From: Mastigias papua
Lineage: Eukaryota > Cnidaria > Scyphozoa > Rhizostomeae > Mastigiidae
Direction: 5' to 3'
DNA length: 64,000 nt
Assembly (NCBI GenBank): GCA_964019165.1
Contig: OZ025271.1
Span: 2,230,501-2,294,500 of the forward strand
Shown here: positions 10,560-24,250 of the stretch, one piece after another
How the letters are laid out: each line of letters begins with the position of its first letter
How positions within the stretch are numbered: position 1 is the stretch's first letter
Notes under the pieces: model-generated
Databases searched by the model: none
Told to the model about the DNA's origin: nothing
The model's input: only the letters and a program-made list of their open reading frames with translations
Made by a program: the position numbers and the translations under genes

Positions 10560-10980
10560 CTCATTCTATGAGTGTAGCGTAATGTATTCTTATGTAGTGG
10601 GATGGTTATGCAAACTTTCTTTTCGTCATTCCATCTGTTAAATGTGCTACCTCCTATGTGTAAAAACTCCAACTCTAAAATGAAAAGTGATTCGGCCATA
10701 GGACAACATCTCAGTAAAAACCCAGCATGCGCTAAAACATATTCAGACGATAATTGTCGGATCGTAGGGCAAGCAAGATCGCCCTTTCATTTAAGTGTTT
10801 TGGAATCAGTTTACATAAAGACTCAAAACCCAGTCTTGTGTAAACAAAAAGAGTTCATTTTCTCACTTGGACTCGTCAAGTAAACAATGGTGAATATTTG
10901 CCATGTAGCCAATCATACGGCTAACTGGACACATTATTCATCATATCACGTGTACCCGCATCTGGCTGTAAATTTCGATT
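10560..10980 (+). pseudogene. Penelope-like GIY-YIG C-terminal fragment
   Basis: The open frame includes MKSDSAIGQHLSKNPACAKT, then IVGQARSPFHLSVLESVYIK and TQNPVLCKQKEF. This is the C-terminal half of the GIY-YIG domain of Penelope-like elements (IG.HL, then F..LE..YIK..NP.L). A close relative lies at 46695-46934 with the same tail. The N-terminal half and the reverse transcriptase are missing. It sits inside the large intron of the ZU5 gene, in the same orientation as the gene. Confidence 0.7.
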
Positions 10981-11467
10981 CACCTTTCGGTCGCTATCCG
11001 ACGTTTCATACTAAAGCTTTTCAGTATGGTTAAAACATTGTACCGCTTTTTCGTGCTGTAGTCAAGTGTTATTGGCACGATTCAACCATTTGCCTCTTTT
11101 TCAAATAGACAAATGAGTTAATCCAACATAATCCGTCCTAACTCAGTGTTAGCATATTTCCCCTTGCAAAAATTCTCCTACGCCTCCTAACATTTGCTCC
11201 TGATCTTGGTTGATTACAAAGCTCATAAAGTACCATGTCCCCTTATACTTCATTCTCTATTTTCTCTTGCTGTGCCACTCTTCCTTCTTGCAGTAACGCA
11301 CACCGTCTTTCGTTTCCAAATCCACATGAGTCTCTATTGTGGGCGATGTTGGCTGCAGATGTTGCCCTCCCACAATGTGGGTAAATTCCTTTTGAGGTCC
11401 TATGCAAAATTTTTGGTGGCCACTTATCGATGCTTTTTCTGCTATTGCTGTATTAAGGCAGATTTGC

Positions 11468-12097
11468 ACTAAAATGATAGTGAAGGAAGCGATCGATTTG
11501 ATCGAGTCAACCGGCAGTGTTAGAAATTTCAGCTTAAACGAATTGATGAAGTCGACTTCCCTCTATTGACTTCTCTCTGACTTCCCATGACTCATCAACA
11601 TTAAGAGCCATATATGTCTTTTTCCAAAATGGCACTGACAAGGTCACAAATAATAATTGTGCATTTGCTAAGAGGAAAAAAGAGGCATTGTACAGAAGCC
11701 ACAAATAAAGTAAAATAAAGTAACGTTTATGGAATGCAGCTCGTTAAGCAGTGATAAGTCAGTTTGAAAGAATCTAATTATGCGGAAATTTCATTGGATC
11801 TAGTTCTCATTTTCACGCAAGAAGAATTAAAAAAACATATTTTAAAAGATTCAATTGCTCAAACTTCGTTATTTCTGTGTTCGATCTGACTAATTTCAAG
11901 CAACTGGAATGTACAACGTTGGAATATATTCATATATCCTGTTCGCTTTTGTGACGACAAGATCATCTTTGGTCAGGGGACTATCGATCGACAGAAAAGA
12001 TCAAACCAATTGAACTTCTTACTTGATCATTTCCATCTACTACGCATGCACCAAGTTGATCGATTCGATCGATTCGGTAACTTTCGTTTTAGTAGAA
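11468..12097. mobile_element. Possible degenerate TIR element (about 630 bp)
   Basis: The left end, CTAAAATGATAGTGAAGGAA followed by GCGATCGATTTGATCGAG, resembles the reverse complement of the right end, CTAAAACGAAAGTTACCGAA followed by TCGATCGAATCGATC. The match is imperfect and I see no clear target duplication, so this is tentative. Confidence 0.3.
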
Positions 12098-13975
12098 ACC
12101 CGCTTTTAAACCACTCACATTTTGTTTCTTGCTGTCTGTTCTTTCTATATATCTTGTCATGATTCGTTCCTCTTTTACACATTTGTCTATATTCAGCTCA
12201 TTGACATACTAATTATATTTGCTGTTCTCTACTTTATCTGAATTATCATTGCCTATGTTTTCTCAGTTAATTGTGGAATTTTTCAATCTTTTTGATAGTC
12301 TTGAAAGCATGTCTCTCCCTGTGTTTCCTTTTGTTTAGGTCTTGTTTCCAACCAACCCATGCCCAAGCATTCGTATTGCATCTCTAGCAGTTGTTCCTAA
12401 TGCTAGATGTTCTTCCTTGCCATCGTGACATATTTCTTTACAACGGTAAGAAACCATGGGAGAAAGATTCTGGACGCATTGGTAGATCTAGACATTCTCA
12501 ACATTCGCACTGGCGAATGTCAAAATTTATATCCTTCTGAACACTCTTAAAAGGTCTATTAAAACATTTGAATGCTTAGATATCCTTAATATAAACTTTG
12601 AACGCTTAGGTTGTTGCAACTGTTCTTTAAAGCTCGGAGGCATCCTTCGTAACACGCATCAGTTTTGCCATGGTATCTATCGGAATACGTGCTTCAGACA
12701 ACCACCTCGTTTTCATTTAAAACTTCGATGCATTCTCCTCCTCAAGGGTAATATCCCAACTTGACTACTTTCAGGAGCAAATAAAATTCGAGGCGGATAT
12801 CAAATTTTTTATAAAAAAAAGTTGCGTGTGCTTAAGAGATCAATGGTAAAAAGTACCCAAAAGAATATTTGCCAATGTCTGACGTCAAAGGAGATGTCCA
12901 GTATGATAACCGAATAGGAAAAAGCAATTGGAGAAATTACCTTGTGAATTTGGCAAATGAAGAGAGATCATGATGCAAAGCTTAAAAATGGGGATAGCCA
13001 CAAGATCTTGAGAGAGTGAAAACCTCGCTTTAGTGCTTTGGTAGTTATGTTGACATGCCTTAGTGGAAGGTTTACATCGATTGAAATATTGAACACTAGA
13101 ATTTGGAATTGTCTCTGCAACGCATTTTCGAATTCTTGCATCAAATATCAAAGTTGATGAAACAGGAAGATTCTATTGGCATAGAAAAAGTCTCTTAGAA
13201 TACCGAAGCTCTCTGAACATTCACACTTAAAAATAAAGGAGCCTTAACAAAGTTAGTTCCTATACACGAGCTGAGGTTGCTATTCTGTGCTAGGAGTACC
13301 GTGGCATCACAGGAATATATTGAAAAAGGTCAGACTGCAGTGCCCATAGCTTATGTTGTATATGTACATTCAGAACAATGCCTCCTTGACTGTGCATCTT
13401 TGTGCATTTTGTACCAGCAAAATGCAACTTGGAAACAATAGTATTAAAAGTATTCAGCAAGTGAAATCGAACAAGTTGCTAAGTTTTAATAATGTTAATG
13501 CCTTAATTGTTTTCTTATTCTCGATTAGATTTATGTTCATTGCTGATGAAAATTGCTTTTATAATGCTGTGTCTTAAATGTTAACTGGGCATGAGAATTA
13601 ATACCATCTACTACAAGCTATTTGTTCTGCACAACCCTATTTATATCCAGATATCTATGCCTATCTTCCGCATTTTATTATCATTCTGGCAACAGAGAGA
13701 ACTTCTGGCCTCCTTGAAGAACTTTCTCACTATCAATAACATTCCAAGCAAGTGATCATCATCATCTCTGCAAAGCTATGCAGGTTGTGTCAAGCTGGAA
13801 TTAAATTCCCAAAGCAGACGATGGAGCCCCTCAACATGCCTTATGGTATTTACAAGTATTTTACGATTGCCAACTTAATCCTTTTATCGCGAAACTAGCA
13901 ATAGACCTGCCATTTCTCCTTGGAATGCACAGGTCCATTCAGGAGAGATGAAATGTTAATTGCATTCCAGTAAAT

Positions 13976-14008
<33 letters not shown>

Positions 14009-14010
14009 CA
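13976..14010. repeat. TACA/TATA microsatellite
   Basis: There are about eight tandem four-base units, mostly TACA, in intronic sequence. Confidence 0.85.
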
Positions 14011-14272
14011 TACATACAAGGTTTTTTGAGTGTATTCACAATAATTGTGGTTCTTCAACTCAAATTAAAAATACAATTTCTTTAAATATTACAATATATG
14101 AAAGGAATAAGTTACAGTAAAAATTAGGCAATAAAAGCAAAGTAGTATTTAAAAAAAGGCATTGTCAAATTGATTAAGGGCAAAGTCGATCTTTAGCACG
14201 CCTCGTTAAATCTGCTTTCAGTTTTGCGCAGAATGAGGTCAATGATTTCTGCATTCTAATTTCTGTTTGGAG

Positions 14273-14361
14273 TCAGTGTTAGTCTTTCCAAGGCTAATAT
14301 GCAACTTTTCAACTGGGGCTAGGGGAGCCCGCGTTCTAGCGGGCTATCAGTACTAAGCTAG
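14273..14361 (+). mobile_element. 3'-terminal fragment of the Helitron-like family
   Basis: The fragment starts with the family motif TTAGTCTTTCCAAGGCTAAT, contains the hairpin arms GCCCGC and GCGGGC, and ends with CTAG at 14358-14361. The next full element starts immediately (TCTCTATATACTAAG at 14362), so two members abut head to tail. Confidence 0.65.
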
Positions 14362-17272
14362 TCTCTATATACTAAGATCCCTAAAATGCAATGGAGCTCG
14401 CCTATTGTTTACATCAAAAGGACCGTCATCCACAGGGTAATACGAACTCCTCCTAGGATCTTGGTCAGAATGCCCCCAAACTTGGCCATTTGTTCCCGCC
14501 TGGTCTGAATGCCACTATTACGTTTTGCTTTATTTTCCATAATTTCTCTTCACTGAGATATTCCACTTTCTATCTGGCAATGTTTTCGGCTTTGTGTGTC
14601 GTCTTTTGTTCTTCATTGTTTTCGTTCTCAACCATAACCTGCTCTCATTTACAACGTGAGATCGCACTGGTAGAGGATGTTGTTGGAATTCGTGGAAAAT
14701 TTCGTTCTCTCTTTTACAGTTGAGTGGCTGTTTTCATTCCAAAGGTTTGTTGTTGCCTGCCTGTAGCTACTTCGCTGATTATCAGTGTTTTTCTTCACTT
14801 TTAAGCTATATACAGTATTTCCATGTTTTCAGCGAGATTGTGATACTTTTGCTTGAGGGTGATATCACCATGAAAGATCTTCCGAGCAGTTCGATTCTCT
14901 CTGCTACATCATAGTGCTTTTGCCGTATGTTGTGATAAACCATGTAGAAGATATTTCATGTTGTATTTTGTGGTATATCGCTGTGTATTTCGCTTACTTT
15001 TTACGCTTTGTTGCCTGACATGGAATAACATTCGGGAAGATTTCAGTGTTGGTTGTTTTTGCTTGAGGTGAAGTTCCAGTTTTATTTTGGGGAGAATACA
15101 GTAAGCCGTAATAAAATATCAACCAGAAGAGTACTGAAATAGTTTTATCTTATTTCTTTAGTTTTTTACGTCCGGTTTTTGTAAGAGGTTTTTTTGTTGT
15201 GTTCTGAACTATAACTCTGAGGGGTTTGTAGGCCCCCTCATAGTTTAACAATAAAGGGACTGTTCTTCGTCTTTCAAATCAAGTGTGATTACTCGGAAAC
15301 TATGTGATACATTCGTTTACAAGATGCCTGAATATTTTGTACTTTACTTGCTAAGTTTCTTGGGTTTTAGCCATATAGCGTTTTGGTATCCCTCAACCTT
15401 TATTCTGCTGTAGTTTGTAAGGATATATGCGAGGGGATTCCCAAGTTCATCTCACGATTGCAGATACATTCAATCCTTTGTTTCCGAACAACTACATAAT
15501 AGATTTGAGACTGCAGAGAGTTCTGGAAGCTGTTTGGTAGACCCCATTGGACTTACTAATAATTGCTAAGATTTTTAGAGTGCTGTTCACTTTTAGCTTA
15601 TACGCATCAGTTGGAGGAAAGGATGTCGCTATGCTAGACCACTCTGACGTTGTTTACAGATAAGATGTTGTTTGTAACTTCTAAATACCTCTTTATGTTT
15701 GCAACGTAGTTATTGTAGGCTAAATCTAGGACGTTATCAAATTTATTCTGTAGATTATTGCATATTGATGCATCTCTTTCCGTTCCTTCTCCTTGCATTA
15801 TTTTGAGGAAACTATAGCGTGCATTCTCTCTAAAACTGTGAAGTGCGCCTCATATTACCCTCAGTCCCTGTAGTTGATGCCTTCCTTACTCCCAGTACAG
15901 TTTGTAGCGTAATCCCAGTACATTTTATTTATAACACTTTCATAGTTTTTTTCAATATGACTGGTTCTTTGTTGAAAACAGTTGCCCTCCTTTCTCAGCT
16001 CATTTGTTATAAATGTCATTACTGAATTCTATTGACCTGTCTGTACATGATGATACAGTTTTCAGGGATTACTTACTACTAGATAGTATGATCATTCCTA
16101 TTGTGTAGACTTGATCTCTGGAGCCCCTACTATCACCTCCCGTCCCAAAGTCTGTTATTGTTCGAAACGCGGGTTAATGATTTGTATTTTATAACATGCC
16201 TCCTATACATAGCAGTATTCTTTTATTTTTATGAAGTAAGACTATGGAGTCTTCCGAGGTATTAGAATTCTATACAACCTAATTTAATGGCTAAATAAGG
16301 CTAATATACCAGTTAACAAAGGATTACTAGATGCGACCATATTACAAGTTTATAGTTCAGACATAATTGTGTAACCCTTTGGGCAAGATTTGCGATCACC
16401 AAACAGATCATAATAGTAGTCATACCTGTCATTTGATCGACTATACAGTATATGTTATACACTGTTACAATTGTACCACTAGATTTTACAAGACTCTCTA
16501 AATTAGAATTGAAGTATGCATTAGACAATACATGACGTTGTTCATTAATGCCTCACTGTAAAGAACATTTTGAAGGATTATGTGCTTATATCATATACAG
16601 TAGACTAGCTTAGTACTGATAGCCCGCGAAACGCGGGCTCCCCTTACTCAGTTCCAAAGGTGCAGATTAGCCTTGGAAAGACTAACGTAGTGCCCCCATG
16701 AAAGTTGCATGGTCTGCATTTTCGATGAGCTACTATCAAAGAAGGTCGCATAGGATTACGAGAAGGTGACGTCATTGACCTCTGTGATGGAGCACGTGAC
16801 CTTCGGCAGTGCATTGTGCAAATGGAAGAAAATTGCGAGAAAAAATTGTGCAAAAAATGCTCGGATACCTGCGCTAGGCTACGGGGCTTCTTGACTTTCA
16901 ACCTTTTCCTGTACAGCCCCGTAGCCTAGCGCAGGTATTCGAGCATTTGTTGCACAATTTTTTCTCGCAATTTTCTTCCATAGTCAGGCTTCTTGATTTT
17001 CTTCCTTTCCCTTTACTGCCCCGTAGCCTAGCGCAGGTATCCGAGCATTTTTTGCACAATTTTTTCTCGCAAGTTTCCTCGATTTGCACAATGCAAGGCC
17101 GAAAGTCACGTGCTCCATCGCAGAGGCCCATGACGTCACCTTCTCGTGATCCTATGCGACCAGACCAAGCAACTTTCATGGGGGCACAGCGTTAGTCTTT
17201 CCAAGGCTAATATGCAACTTTTGAACTGGGGCTAGGGGAGCCCGCGTTTAGCGGGCTATTAGTACTAAGCTA
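14362..17272 (+). mobile_element. Helitron-like element, diverged copy, followed directly by copy 2
   Basis: It starts TCTCTATATACTAAGATCCC. The body is clearly related to the 2992-5262 body but has many substitutions and small gaps. The foldback part (16605-17272) has arms beginning CTAGCTTAGTACTGATAGCC and an extra internal copy of a segment around CCGTAGCCTAGCGCAGG, making it about 70 bp longer than in copy 1. The 3' hairpin here is perfect (AGCCCGC at 17239-17245, GCGGGCT at 17251-17257), with a 12-nt spacer to CTA at 17270-17272. Confidence 0.6.
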
Positions 17273-20147
17273 TCTCTAGATACTAAGATCCCTATATGCT
17301 AATTTATGCCAAACGAATCAGATTGCTCTAAATTGTACCACGTGACCTGATTACGCGCACACGATCTCCTCCCAGGGTATTCGTTCCATGGCCCCCAAAT
17401 TTTTGTCAAGGATAGACATTTGGGTTTACTACTTACATAAGAAGAGATATGATTTTTATCATTGTTTTTCGCTAAGTTATTCAACTTTCTTTCCATCACC
17501 ATTCACAGTAAAACTGTTGCTCCTCCCTGCTGGACAGCGTGTTGTCAGTTTTGCAAGCGGTCCTGTAGGACTAAGTAGCTGTGTGTGTTATTGTGAGGAG
17601 ACTTTGGTTGCTGTTCTTCCTGGTAAGCCTGCTCTTCTTTCATGACATGGATTTTGATTTAAGATTTCCTGTATTTCCTTTGTCCATTTCATCCGTACTC
17701 TACAGTTGCAAACCATTACTACCATATAGTTGCAGTGTGACTTGGAGGAGAATTTCGTCGTTCTGCTTCCAGTTTACTAATGTTCTCGCTTGATTTCATT
17801 TGCCAAGGAATCCTACTTTTCGAGGGTGATATCGCCATGACAGATCGTCCCGAGCCGTTCGATTCTCTCTGCTAAACCATAGTGCTTTTGCCGGTAAGTT
17901 GTCATAAACCATATAGAAGATATTTTCATGTTGTATTTTGTGGTATATTATGGTGTATTTCGCTTATTTCTTACGCTTTGTTACCTGACATGGGATGACA
18001 TTCGGGAAGCTTTCAGTTTGGGTTGTTTTTGCATGATGTAAAGTCACAGTTTCATTTTGACGAAAGTAAAGTAAGGCGTGGTAAAATATCAACCAGTAGC
18101 GTACTGAAATTGTTTTTTCTACCATCTAAAGTTTTTCCGTGTTTCTTCTGTATGAGGTTGTTCGTTGTGTTATCTACTATAACTCTGAGAGGTTTGTAGC
18201 CCTCCCCTCGTATGGTTTAAGCAATGAAGAGACTGCTGTTCTTCTTTCATTTCAAGTATGATTACAAGCAAACTACATGACTTGCTAAGTTTCTTGAGTG
18301 TTAGCCATATAGCGTTTTGGTATCCTCAATCTTCATTCTGGTATACTTTGTCAGTAAACACGCGAGGGGATTCCCAAGTTCATCTCACGATCACAGATAC
18401 ATTCAATCTTTTGTTTCCAAACAACTACATTGTAGATTTGTGACTGCAGAGGTTCTGGAAGTTGTTCGGCAGATTCCTACTGGACTATTTCATAATTGCT
18501 GGGATTTTTAGCGTGCTGTTCTCTTTCAGCTATGCTAGGCCACTCTGACATTGTTTACAGTTGAGACCGGTCTGAGTTGAGATGTTGTTTGTAACTTCTA
18601 CATAGCTCTTTATGTTTACAACACAGTTATTTTAGGCTAGAGCAAGGATGTTATCCAATTTAGTCTGTGGATTATTGCAGTTTGATATTCTATTTCTGCT
18701 TCTTTTTCTTGCATTAGTTGAGGAAACAATCGCGTGCATTCTCTCCACAATCTTGAGGGGCGTTTCATATTACTCTCAGCCCGTAGCTGATGCCTTACTT
18801 ACTTCCAGTACAGTTTCTAGCTGAATCCCAGTACTCTTTATTTACAACACTTTTATAGGTCTTTTCACTATGTATCGTAGTGTAAGTTTTGAGGAGTCAA
18901 ATTAGGGGTTCTTTTATCCTGAATGTTTCTTTGCTGGAAAACAGTTGCTACAAATTCCATTGATGATTTTCATAGATCATTCTCTACATGATGATTAAGT
19001 TTAAAATGAATTACTTACTATTAGATAGCATGATCATCGCTACTGTGTAGACTTGATTTTTCCGAGCCTCTACCATCAACTCCCCCAAAACAACAAATAC
19101 TGTAATTCCTCGAAACCCGATTTGATGATTAATATTGTATAGCATGTTACCTGTACATAACAGTATTCTTATATTTTTATGAAGTAAGACTTTGGGGTCC
19201 TTTCAGCTATTATAATTCGATACAAGCTAATTTAATGGCTAAAGAAAGCTAATATACCAGTTACCATAGGATCACTGGATACAACCAATTACAGGTTTAT
19301 GGCTCAAATTTAATCGTGTACCAGAGTGGAGAAGATTTGTGATCACCCACTTGGTCATAGCCGTATTCATTCCTGTCAATTGATTGGGCTATATTGTATA
19401 TGTTATACACTGTTGCAGTTATACCGCTAGATTTTACAACAATATCTACGTTAGAATTGAAGTATGCAGGAGATAATACGTGATGTTATTCACTAATGTC
19501 TCATGTAAAGAACAGTTTGAGTAATTATGTGCTTATTGCATATACAGGAGACTAGCTTGGTACTGGTAGCCCGCTAAACGCGTGCTCCCCTTACCCCAGT
19601 TCAAAAGTTGCAGATTAGCCTTGGAAAGACTAACGCTGTGCCTCCATAAAAGCTGCATGGTCTACATTTTCGATGAGCAAGGATCAAACAAGCTCGCATA
19701 GAATCACGAGAAGGTGACATCACGAGCGTCTGTTATGGAGCACATGACCTTCGGCCTTGCATTGTGCAAATGGAAGAAAATTGCAAGAAAAAATTGTACC
19801 AGAAATGCTCGGATACCTGCGCTAGGCTACGGGGCTGTAGAGGAAAAGGTTAAAAGTGAAGAAGCCCCGTAGCCTAGTGCAGATATCCGAGCATTTCTGG
19901 TACAAATTTTTCTTGCAATTTTCTTCCATTTGCACAATGCAAGGCCGAAGGTCATGTGCTCCATAACAGAGGCCCATGATGTCACCTTCTCGTGATTCTA
20001 TGCGAGCTTGTTTGATCCTTGCTCATCGAAAATGTAGACCATGCAGCTTTTATGGAGGCACAGCGTTAGTCTTTCCAAGGCTAATCTGCAACTTTTGAAC
20101 TGGGGTAAGGGGAGCACGCGTTTAGCGGGCTACTAGTACTAAGCTAT
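17273..20147 (+). mobile_element. Helitron-like element, copy 2 (nearly identical to 2992-5866)
   Basis: By eye only a handful of bases differ from copy 1 over 2.87 kb (for example TCTCTAGATAC for TCTCTATATAC at the start, and ACTAGTACTAAGCTAT for ACCAGTACCAAGCTAG at the end). Such similarity means recent transposition or gene conversion. It begins exactly where the diverged copy ends, completing a head-to-tail array. The foldback occupies 19552-20147. It has no recognisable coding capacity. Confidence 0.65.
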
Positions 20148-23100
20148 TTTATTACTATGCTCCCTATGGTAATATTTTGTAGTTGGAATGTATGCCTATG
20201 TCGTCAGGTGGTTTTTAATCTTATGAGCATATAAAACAAAAAAGAAGTGTGTAAAGTGTGTAGATTTGAGGCTTCCTCCTGGAATTCCTGGTGCCTCTTT
20301 TCAATTCACTTCAAGTGAACAAACTCCGTATGTTTCTCGATTTTAACCTACTGCCGTTGCTTTAAGATGTTCTTTTCAGCACATTCCATGATGTTTTCTC
20401 TATTATCAGTAGGGCTGGCAACGTGATCCTGAACAATCTGGGCCAATCTGTGCACCTGTGACTCCGAATGCTTCTTGGCATGCAATGTTTAATCTCAATT
20501 GTGTGTATTTCTAGGTACTGGGGAGTTTTTACTTTAGGTTACATATTTGTTCAGATAGCTCCTTTTTGAATTTTGTTCCATTTGTCAGTAAGTTTGAAAG
20601 TAAGGTGTTATTGTCAATAAGATTGTTGGTGATTCCGGCAACCGAGTTTGAGAAAGAGCCTTCCACGGTAGGTTATGGGTTGGTGAAAGGATCTATTTTA
20701 GTGGGTGTCAATCCCATACAGAAATTCAAAACTGAATCAGTGATTAGATCTTCAACTCCATTCGAGTGTTGTGTTTCCTCGATTGACGGAGATTTACCAA
20801 TAAAGTATGACTCCTTACCTTTAATCAGTCGTACGTGAACTCTGGACATTTGATGTTCTCGCTAAATAGTCAGGTATTGATGCAGCATCGGACCTCTTTT
20901 TGCAATTTTAGCGTATAAAATTAATTGCATTTAATAATCCATCTTCGTTATGCGTTTTTATCTCAAATTTATCATCTTTTTTTTGATACACCAACTTGCC
21001 AAGCTGACCTGCTTTAGGAGAAAGATTTGTTGGTAGTGTTGATGCTTCGTTAGGCCCATCATGCACGTACAATTCATCACATAAACTGCTACGTTATCCA
21101 GCTGATCTTATGGAGCACTCATCGTTCACCTGGTCTGTTCGCTCGCAGTTGCTTGTGTTAGCTTTTTCACTTTCTTTTGTTATCGCTATAACTAATGATA
21201 AGCGATAAATGCCAGCTTCAGAAATCTTAATCTTTGAAAACATCCGCCTTACAGGAACAACCGGTGACCCATTTCGTTAAATGAATTATATTCCCAGAGT
21301 TCTTTTATAACAATTAATTGGCTTAGAATATCATTATACAGTATGTCGTTAATGAGCAAGCCCATAATATGGACTTGCCCACTTTGATATCGTTTGAGAA
21401 TTTATATCAGGTAAAGTGCTAGTCTCAATAAAAGTATTAAATGATTTTGCAAGGGAACCTGCAGTGAAAGGTAATGTGAGCTTGAGCAGGAAACTAAATC
21501 TGGTGCTATTGCCAGAACCCTAATAGATCAATCCTGTTTTAAGAATGTCAGTCATTCCTAAAAGTGGTAGTCCTGGCAATTCATAACAGAAATATGCCTA
21601 AAAACAACATTCTATTTCTGATGTAAAACAAAGATAAACTCTTTTGATGGGTACAGTACAGTACACAACTCACACTATATAACTCCTACCTATCAGGAAT
21701 AATTTAATAGTCTAATGCAACTGATACACTAACCAACCTGAACAACGAATGTTGGCTTTTATTAGGATTATCGATCCTTTTCGATTTCAATGTTCGATTA
21801 TTCAGTTTAATATAGGTATGATGAAGAATATGTAGTTATGGTTTTCCGATACCTATTGGCACAGATTTAAGAGAGAAAAGGGATCTATCCCGGTAGATTT
21901 GGCCCAAGTGCAAAATGCATGCATTGGTCCAGTCACATACCCTTTCCCCCCCCTAGCATTGCAAATTATATTTAGCAAAAGCGGGGTTTTCCGCTGTAAA
22001 AGTAGAAGTATCTCACAAATGAGCCTTGAGTAAGCAACAGTAGGATTCTCAAAGTTATGTTTGTTTGGGTCACTGCGAAGTAGCATAAATTGATGTTGAT
22101 CGAGTAGTCTAAACTATTCGACTAGTGATGGTTACTGAAACAGCCACAACTACGCAAATAATCACTGCTATTTGATCAGTCACAGTTATCCGAATAGTCA
22201 ATGACACCTCACAATTCAACTCCAGCCAAATAATTGACTATTCAAATCCTATAGAATAATCAAATATTCGATTCCACCTGAATACTCAACTAGAGAAAGC
22301 ACTGATAGAATATCAAACTAGATATCTGAGTACCGATTCTTTGATATTGTATATACAGAACTGGTGTCTGCGCACTTTATTGCAATTTCATTTGATAGGC
22401 ATAAGGGCGAAATTAGATACTCAAGTTCTTGTGCAGCTGGTCAATAAAAACCTATCCTTCAGAAGACTGATTTACAAACCCAAATCAACGTCTACAATGT
22501 ACTTGGAACAGTTAGTTTCTGTCAATTGATAAGGTCTGCAGTCTTCTGTAGACTTTAAAAGGAGAGATATGTCTGTGTTATTCTTCCACTTCAGTTGAAG
22601 ACCCTGGTGGATAAAATTTTGATATACGCATGTACATGAGTTTGCATCTTACAAATGAATTGAAACTTCATCTTTCAAGAGAAAGGTAGTGTCCTCCGAA
22701 TAGTTAAGTAGTTCAGGACCTCTTAGTAAATTTTATTTAGTTAGAAATTACGTCATGATTCCTTTTAATATACAAATTTTACTGAAATTCCAATCATATT
22801 GTGCTACTGGATGATGATATAAGAATCTTTTAATTTAGCACTTCCATCTTATATTAGCTCTTTTAAAATACACAGTTGTTGATATTGAGTACTCCAGCTT
22901 CTTAATGATCTGAGAATTTCTTTACTCATTGTTTCTTTTGATGTTTTTATTTGCTTTTCTTTTCTTTACGGAATATTTCTGACCTTTTCGAACATAAAGA
23001 ACTTCACTGTCATTCTGATGAAATGTTTATATGTAGTAAGTATGTCTCATTCCTTTTGTGTTAAGTGCTAGTCCAACAGGTCAGCCGTGCTTTGCATTTC

Positions 23101-23150
23101 GAAACAATCTTGCTTCTCTCAAGTCTATTATGATTCAATTGTCTCAATTC
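20148..23150. other. Intron sequence, unassigned
   Basis: A 90-codon open frame at 20566-20838 (includes GSILVGVNPIQKFKTESVI) has no family I recognise. A patch at 22100-22300 repeats variants of ACTATTCGACTAG and its complement, as some MITEs do, but clear ends were not found. The rest shows nothing I can name. Confidence 0.4.
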
Positions 23151-24250
23151 TATTATCAATCATTTAATAAGGCTAATTTTTCTTGCTATTAGGCTGAAGG
23201 AATTCCAACATAGGTATTGCCCTGTAAACGTCGGCTCCTTGTAAACGCTGGTAAGACATCCAGTGCCCTCTTTTTCCACCAAAACGTCTAGAAAATTCAA
23301 GAAGCTGTTTTGCTCCTTCTCTACAGTGAATTTTAAAGCTGGAAGCAGCAGGTTTTTCATGAAAATAATCACAATCCAGCTCAGGACAAAAGATGACGAA
23401 AGTATCGTCCACATATCTGAAGTAGACATCTGGTTTTACGGTGTTATCAAAAAGTCTACTTTCATGAAAGCCGACGAAAATGTTTGCTAAAGCCGGTCCC
23501 AAGGGGCTGCCCATTGCCACTCCGTCTAATTACTTATAAATGTGGTTGTTAAAACTAAATTCCACTCCTCGAGTGGCAATTAGCTTCAGTGTTTTAAAAG
23601 TATGCTCGGGGAATGGAGGGCAATCAAGGTGACCTTGATACAAAGCATCTGCACAAATCCCTATGGTCTCATCTAATGGCACATTTGTGAATAGACTGCT
23701 GATGTCAAAGAGCATAGACATGCTTTGGCAGGTTCAAGCTTGCAATTTTGGATACAATTGGCAAACGTAAGGGAGTCGTTTATGCAATGTAAGGAGTAGG
23801 ATTTTAGGACCAATGCCAACCAGCAAGTTCGTGTTGAGAGGAGCCAATCATAGATGAAATGGACCGAAATTGTGTATCTTCTTCATTCGTAGCCATACAT
23901 ACGGAGGCGCTGTAAGCCAGTGGATCCTATCATAAACATCACAGCCAGTATGTTTTTGTTTAATAAGTCTAAGAGACGTTTTTGTAACTTCTGCTCGTTC
24001 TTGGCCGTATTTTCATGCAAATTAACACTGCCATATTTAAGTACTCTATACATGGTGCCGCTTTTTCGAGCTGTAATGAAGTTCGTTAGTACCAACAGAT
24101 TTTACACGTATTGATTTTTCCTGGAATTGGCTAAGAACCAACAGCTCTTCGAGCAGAATTTTTGATAAAGAAATAGAATAGCTAGCAGTAATTACTGCAT
24201 AGAATGCATAATTTCTCTGCGGTTTAATAGCATTATTTTGTATCATAGAA
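23150..24250 (-). pseudogene. Penelope-like element reverse transcriptase, decayed
   Basis: Read on the minus strand, the order is SSKKRHHV / NFITARKSGTMYRVLKYG (upstream region), then MLFDISSLFTNVPLDETIGI (palm, motif A area), GVAMGSPLGPALANIFVGFH (motif B) and YFRYVDDTFVIF (catalytic YVDD). After a frameshift come LNFLDVLVEKEGTGCLTSVY and FTGQYLCWNSFSLIARK. This is a Penelope-type RT; the aspartates of YVDD are retained. A stop and at least one frameshift disrupt it, and the GIY-YIG end is missing. A related copy is at 33600-34790. It lies antisense in the large ZU5-gene intron. Confidence 0.8.

Larger units (their letters stand above)
11046..14272. other. Large-intron sequence with few recognisable features
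   Basis: A possible degenerate TIR element spans 11468-12097, and a short TACA/TATA tract lies at 13976-14010. The open frames here are short and unrecognised. There is no convincing exon that fits the phase-0 junction between 10149 and 24601. Confidence 0.4.

Noticed and set aside
10983..11045. Antisense hammerhead-like sequence (CTGAAAAG ... GAAACGTC), also at 46960-47010
   Set aside because: The core G of CUGANGA is replaced by A and stem II is not well formed; at most a decayed motif.
16644..17195. Overlapping ORFs of 82-93 codons on both strands
   Set aside because: They are by-products of the foldback palindrome; the repeated CEKKLCxKCSDTCARLRG peptide comes from inverted copies of the same DNA.
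20566..20838. 90-codon ORF as a gene
   Set aside because: No recognised domain, no phase-compatible splice sites for the host gene, and no repeat copy to compare.
22100..22300. MITE made of ACTATTCGACTAG-like repeats
   Set aside because: No matching ends or target duplication could be defined by eye.
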